A program made the position numbers and the translations under genes. A model generated the notes under the pieces. It made no database searches. It was not told where the DNA came from and was given only the letters and a program-made list of their open reading frames with translations. 64,000 bases of DNA. Origin: Limnoperna fortunei (taxonomy: Eukaryota > Mollusca > Bivalvia > Mytilida > Modiolidae). The stretch spans positions 16,006,641 to 16,070,640 of the forward strand of contig OX104122.1 in the NCBI GenBank assembly GCA_944474755.1. The letters run 5' to 3'. This document shows, piece by piece, positions 59,101-64,000 of the stretch. How positions within the stretch are numbered: position 1 is the first letter of the stretch; every line of letters starts with the position of its first letter.

Positions 59101-61965
59101 ATTGGGAACAATATACCACAGTATGTAGTGATTGTGTGAAGGAGGTCAGTAACCATTGGGAACAATATACTACAGTATGTAGTGATTGTGAAGGAGGTCA
59201 GTAACCATTGGGAAAAATATACCACAGTATGTAGTGATTGTGTGAAGGAGGTCAGTAACCATTGGGAACAATATACCACAGTATGTAGTGATTGTGTGAA
59301 GGAGGTCAGTAACCATTGGGAACAATATACCACAGTAGTGATTGTGTGAAGGAGGTCAGTAACCATTGGGAACAATATACCACAGTATGTAGTGATTGTG
59401 TGAAGGAAGTCAGTAACCATTGGGAACAATATACCACAGTAGTGATTGTGTGAAGGAGGTCAGTAACCATTGGGAACAATATACCACAGTATGTAGTGAT
59501 TGTGTGAAGGAGGTCAGTAACCATTGGGAACAATATACCACAGTAGTGATTGTGTGAAGGTGGTCAGTAACCATTGGGAACAATATACCACAGTGTAGTG
59601 ATTGTGTGAAGGAGGTCAGTAACCATTGGGAACAATATACCACAGTATGTAGTGATTGTGTGAAGGAGCTCAGTAACCATTGGGAACAATATACCACAGT
59701 AGTGATTGTGTGAAGGAGGTCAGTAACCATTGGGAACAATATACCACAGTATGTAGTGATTGTGTGAAGGAGGTCAGTAACCATTGGGAACAATATACCA
59801 CAGTAGTGATTGTGTGAAGGAGGTCAGTAACCATTGGGAACACTATACCACAGTATGTAGTGATTGTGTGAAGGAGGTCAGTAACCATTGGGAACAATAT
59901 ACCACAGTATGTAGTGATTGTGTGAAGGAGGTCAGTAACCATTGGGAACAATATACCACAGTATGTAGTGATTGTGTGAAGGAGGTCAGTAACCATTGGG
60001 AACAAAATACCACAGTAGTGATTGTGTGAAGGAGGTCAGTAACCATTGGGAACAATATACTACAGTATGTAGTGATTGTGAAGGAGGTCAGTAACCATTG
60101 GGAACAATATACCACAGTATGTAGTGATTGTGTGAAGGAGGTCAGTAACCATTGGGAACAATATACCACAGTATGTAGTGATTGTGTGAAGGAGGTCAGT
60201 AACCATTGGGAACAATATACCACAGTATGTAGTGATTGTGTGAAGGAGGTCAGTAACCATTGGGAACAATATACCCCAGTATGTAGTGGTTGTGTGAAGG
60301 AAGTCAGTAACCATTGGGAACAATATACCACAGTATGTAGTGATTGTGTGAAGGAGCTCAGTAACCATTGGGAGCAATATACCACAGTAGTGATTGTGTG
60401 AAGGAGGTCAGTAACCATTGGGAACAATATACCACAGTAGTGATTGTGTGAAGGAGGTCAGTAACCATTGGGAACAATATACCACAGTATGTAGTGATTG
60501 TGTGAAGGAGGTCAGTAACCATTGGGAACAATATACCACAGTAGTGATTGTGTGAAGGAGGTCAGTAACCATTGGGAACAATATACCACAGTAGTGATTG
60601 TGTGAAGGAGGTCAGTAACCATTGGGAACAATATACCACAGTATGTAGTGATTGTGTGAAGGAGGTCAGTAACCATTGGGAACAATATACCACAGTATGT
60701 AGTGATTGTGTGAAGGAGCTCAGTAACCATTGGGAACAATATACCACAGTAGTGATTGTGTGAAGGAGGTCAGTAACCATTGGGAACAATATACCACAGT
60801 ATGTAGTGATTGTGTGAAGGAGGTCAGTAACCATTGGGAACAATATACCACAGTATGTAGTGATTGTGTGAAGGAGGTCAGTAACCATTGGGAACAATAT
60901 ACCACAGTATGTAGTGATTGTGTGAAGGAGGTCAGTAACCATTGGGAACAATATACCACAGTATGTAGTGATTGTGTGAAGGAGGTCAGTAACCATTGGG
61001 AACAATATACCCCAGTATGTAGTGGTTGTGTGAAGGAGGTCAGTAACCATTGGGAACAATATACCACAGTAGTGATTGTGTGAAGGAGGTCAGTAACCAT
61101 TGGGAACAATATACCACAGTAGTGATTGTGTGAAGGAGGTCAGTAACCATTGGGAACAATATACCACAGTAGTGATTGTGTGAAGGAGGTCAGTAACCAT
61201 TGGGAACAATATACCACAGTAGTGATTGTGTGAAGGAGGTCAGTAACCATTGGGAACAATATACCACAGTATGTAGTGATTGTGTGAAGGAGGTCAGTAA
61301 CCATTGGGAACAATATACCACAGTATGTAGTGATTGTGTGAAGGAGCTCAGTAACCATTGGGAACAATATACCACAGTAGTGATTGTGTGAAGGAGGTCA
61401 GTAACCATTGGGAACAATATACCACAGTATGTAGTGATTGTGTGAAGGAGCTCAGTAACCATTGGGAACAATATACCACAGTAGTGATTGTGTGAAGGAG
61501 GTCAGTAACCATTGGGAACAATATACCACAGTATGTAGTGATTGTGTGAAGGAGGTCAGTAACCATTGGGAACAATATACCACAGTATGTAGTGATTGTG
61601 TGAAGGAGCTCAGTAACCATTGGGAACAATATACCACAGTATGTAGTGATTGTGTGAAGGAGGTCAGTAACCATTGGGAACAATATACCACAGTATGTAG
61701 TGATTGTGTGAAGGAGGTCAGTAACCATTGGGAACAATATACCACAGTATGTAGTGATTGTGTGAAGGAGGTCAGTAACCATTGGGAACAATATACCACA
61801 GTAGTGATTGTGTGAAGGAGGTCAGTAACCATTGGGAACAATATACCACAGTAGTGATTGTGTGAAGGAGGTCAGTAACCATTGGGAACAATATACCACA
61901 GTATGTAGTGATTGTGTGAAGGAGGTCAGTAACCATTGGGAACAATATACCACAGTATGTAGTGG
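50133..61965. repeat. 11.8-kb satellite of mixed 54-bp and 50-bp monomers, ~225 copies
   Basis: The consensus is GTATGTAGTGATTGTGTGAA, GGAGGTCAGTAACCATTGGG, AACAATATACCACA (54 bp). The short form lacks four bases (CACAGTAGTG instead of CACAGTATGTAGTG), and a rarer form loses TG (GATTGTGAAGG, 52 bp). Monomers are nearly identical. Long and short forms follow one another in patterns that recur: 52693-53186 matches 54150-54643 (offset 1457 bp), and 55460-55737 matches 58630-58907 (offset 3170 bp). Open frames on both strands read an 18-residue repeat through runs of 54-bp units but shift at every 50-bp unit, so they are not genes. Confidence 0.98.
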
Positions 61966-64000
61966 CTATCATTAGGACAAAAATAATTCAACAAATGAGA
62001 AAATGGGATGGGTCTGTTGCCTAACAATTTTGACTGCCATTAGAAAGTATTGAGAATTTGACAAAGACGGAAATTTAAGCGTTTTGTTTTGTTTTGTTTT
62101 CCAATCTCTAAAGAAGTCTTTAAAGTGTAAGGAGAGGGACTTTCTTAAAACACACGACACCAATATGGCGACCAGGCGTTACTTTTATTTATATGTAAAA
62201 ACGAATAGTTCAAACATTTGATGCATTAATTGGTGCATTTACTAATGCATTAATTCAGGTTCAATTGCTCGGGTATTTTGGTTTTTGTCAAAGCTTGAAT
62301 GATGTTAGCTGTTCATGGTTATAAAGTTTTTGTTCACTGTTCATACCTTTCGGGTTTTATCAATGTCAAATCATTATTATTTTTACAATTTTATATAATG
62401 AATACATTCGATTTGCTAGGTAGTGGAAAAATAATCGTAGAATAAAGATTATGTTCAAGGTTGTTCATAACTTAGTGTGGGAAATTAATTATAAGCTTAG
62501 ACGTAAAATGATAAGAAGTGTTCGAGTTAATTATAATGTTCATGATAAAAAGTGTTCATTGGTGTTTTGGGTTGATTTATTGGCGTGTGCGTCCACAAGA
62601 CGCCAGGGCTGTATTCAAGACAAGAAGATAACAGTTGAGGTAAAATGAAATAAGAGAAATGTATGCGTAATTGCTACCTGTATACTTGACTTATTCAGAA
62701 ATTTTGGCCTTATAAATGGTCACTCTCGAGTCATTTACACGATCTGTTTAAAAGGGTTTTTACACGCAAGGGGCGTGGGGACACTATTTTTCAGTTTATT
62801 CATTAAACATTATGATGAATAGTAACAAGAAGAGTCGTTATGTTTGGAGATATTTTAAGTTCTCTTTCGTGATGTGTAACGCCCAAACATTGTTAAATTG
62901 TAACCTTTCTTGATATATCACGTGACTTTCTAACTAACCAGTCATTGTGTATCTTCCATTGTTACCATTAAGTCATTACTATATTATCAATTCTGTTTAT
63001 GATCGATTCCATCAAGTTATTATCATTTGATTAGAACTTTTACAATCCTATAAAATTTGTGCCACAGCAGTTTTCCTCTAATATCATCAGAGATAATAAG
63101 AAACGTCGATTTTGTCCTCTTATTATCGTGAAATTGTGCTGTATTTGGTCGTTAATTTAAAAAAATGGATTTAATTATTTATTATGCACATACCTCCTAT
63201 GGCATTACCTAAATTACCATTACAGTTTCTATGTAAAATTGTTTTGCAAACCTCATAAAATATTTACTTTAATATCTTATTATGGTTTGACATGTCAACA
63301 TCAAAGAGGTTTGTCCTTTTGTGTAGCATTTTAATAGTGATGTTTCAGGAGTCGTGATCGTCTAGAAGATGTTGTTTCCGGTATAAACCTTAAGGAAGTA
63401 TTTCGGAATACGAATAGTTTATTTCTCATAAACACAAGTTAAAAATAAACATGTATAATAATATGAATATAATATCTGAAAGTGTAAACAAATCATGCGT
63501 TAACAGTGACCTTTGTTAAAATAATGTCGAAAAAACTACATGTCATAATATAATGAAACTCATCGTCTATTTCAAGTAAATTACATAATGTATAAAAACG
63601 TTCGTTTCTTATTACTCCTAGCTATCTGTCTGCCTCTATTGGTAAATGATGATTACAACTTCTAATATTTTATTTTTAAAAACAGAAATTTACCTTAAAT
63701 AATCTATAGCAGAATGTTTTTGTAGAGTTTGAAATCTCGGATGACCAGTCTTGAAATCTCGGATGACTAGTGTTGAACGAATCAACCGGTATGGAGATAA
63801 ACTATGATGCGGTGGTTTGATTGATTGAATGGCCGCTAACGTCCAGCGAGCAGTATTTCAGCATTAATTTAGAACGAGAACAATTCAACAAACAATAAAT
63901 CAATCTTGGAAAGAAGTAGACAAATGAGTAGTGTGACTGTCATTGTAAATGTATATGGAGGCGAAAATTTAGCCTATTGTAGCCTAACCATTTTTAATAC
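61966..64000. other. AT-rich DNA, no gene seen
   Basis: Short simple repeats (TTTTG at 62080-62100) and a 27-bp imperfect duplication (TGAAATCTCGGATGAC at about 63729 and 63752). A 65-codon plus-strand frame at 62451-62648 has no recognisable features and is not called. Confidence 0.5.

Noticed and set aside
50074..61972. Dozens of open frames on both strands (MFPMVTDLLHTITT... and DCVKEVSNHWEQYTT...)
   Set aside because: Translation of runs of 54-bp monomers; each 50-bp monomer shifts the frame. Both strands are equally open.

Overview
This 64-kb window looks like repeat-dominated, intron- or intergene-type nuclear DNA from an animal, most likely a bivalve mollusc. The evidence is: AT-rich non-coding DNA with no long host ORFs; LINE-type (non-LTR) retrotransposons with APE endonuclease; tRNA-headed SINEs with a V-domain-like 3' part; and a dispersed GTCTCGCC-hairpin element whose 146-bp internal repeats resemble the bivalve 'pearl' type of element. 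The species assignment is inference. I found no convincing host protein gene, rRNA gene, functional tRNA gene or CRISPR array. All recognisable coding sequence belongs to mobile elements, and all of it is damaged.

About 26 kb (roughly 40%) is tandem repeat, in a dozen unrelated families. The main ones are ~39 bp (1-676), 47 bp (677-2237), 146 bp (6368-7244), a ~450-500-bp tRNA-like unit (13748-15055), 28 bp (15622-18706), 25 bp (20371-22068), 36 bp (25640-27712), 50 bp (27917-30062), TAAA (35128-35375) and a huge 54/50-bp satellite (50133-61965). Many show higher-order copying of blocks of several monomers.

The unique-looking DNA between the arrays is largely transposon debris with readable nesting. 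(1) 2269-4000: decayed LINE on the minus strand. (2) 5124-7311: two copies of a GTCTCGCC-hairpin element, the second carrying the 146-bp array. (3) 22344-24905: a SINE split by a 2.3-kb terminal-inverted-repeat (TIR) element that carries a repeated GTGAATTACGTTAC word, in one orientation on the left and the opposite orientation on the right. (4) 30159-31641: a third GTCTCGCC element split by a 1.13-kb TIR insertion with a 5-bp target duplication. (5) 35376-36225: a TTAA-bounded TIR element containing a LINE C-terminal fragment. (6) 39521-44993: a 5'-truncated LINE (A) interrupted near its 3' end by a second, different, 5'-truncated LINE (B), the whole nested in an older dispersed repeat.

At least eight strong foldback (palindromic, MITE-like) sequences lie elsewhere (8562, 9671, 10725, 12050, 12205, 19750, 34732, 36796, 39240). 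The window is best read as a layered record of transposition and satellite expansion rather than a set of cooperating genes. I see no sign of a new enzymatic or defence system. The most novel items are the motif-bearing TIR element at 22466-24783, the nested retroelements at 39.5-45.0 kb, and the higher-order structure of the 11.8-kb satellite.
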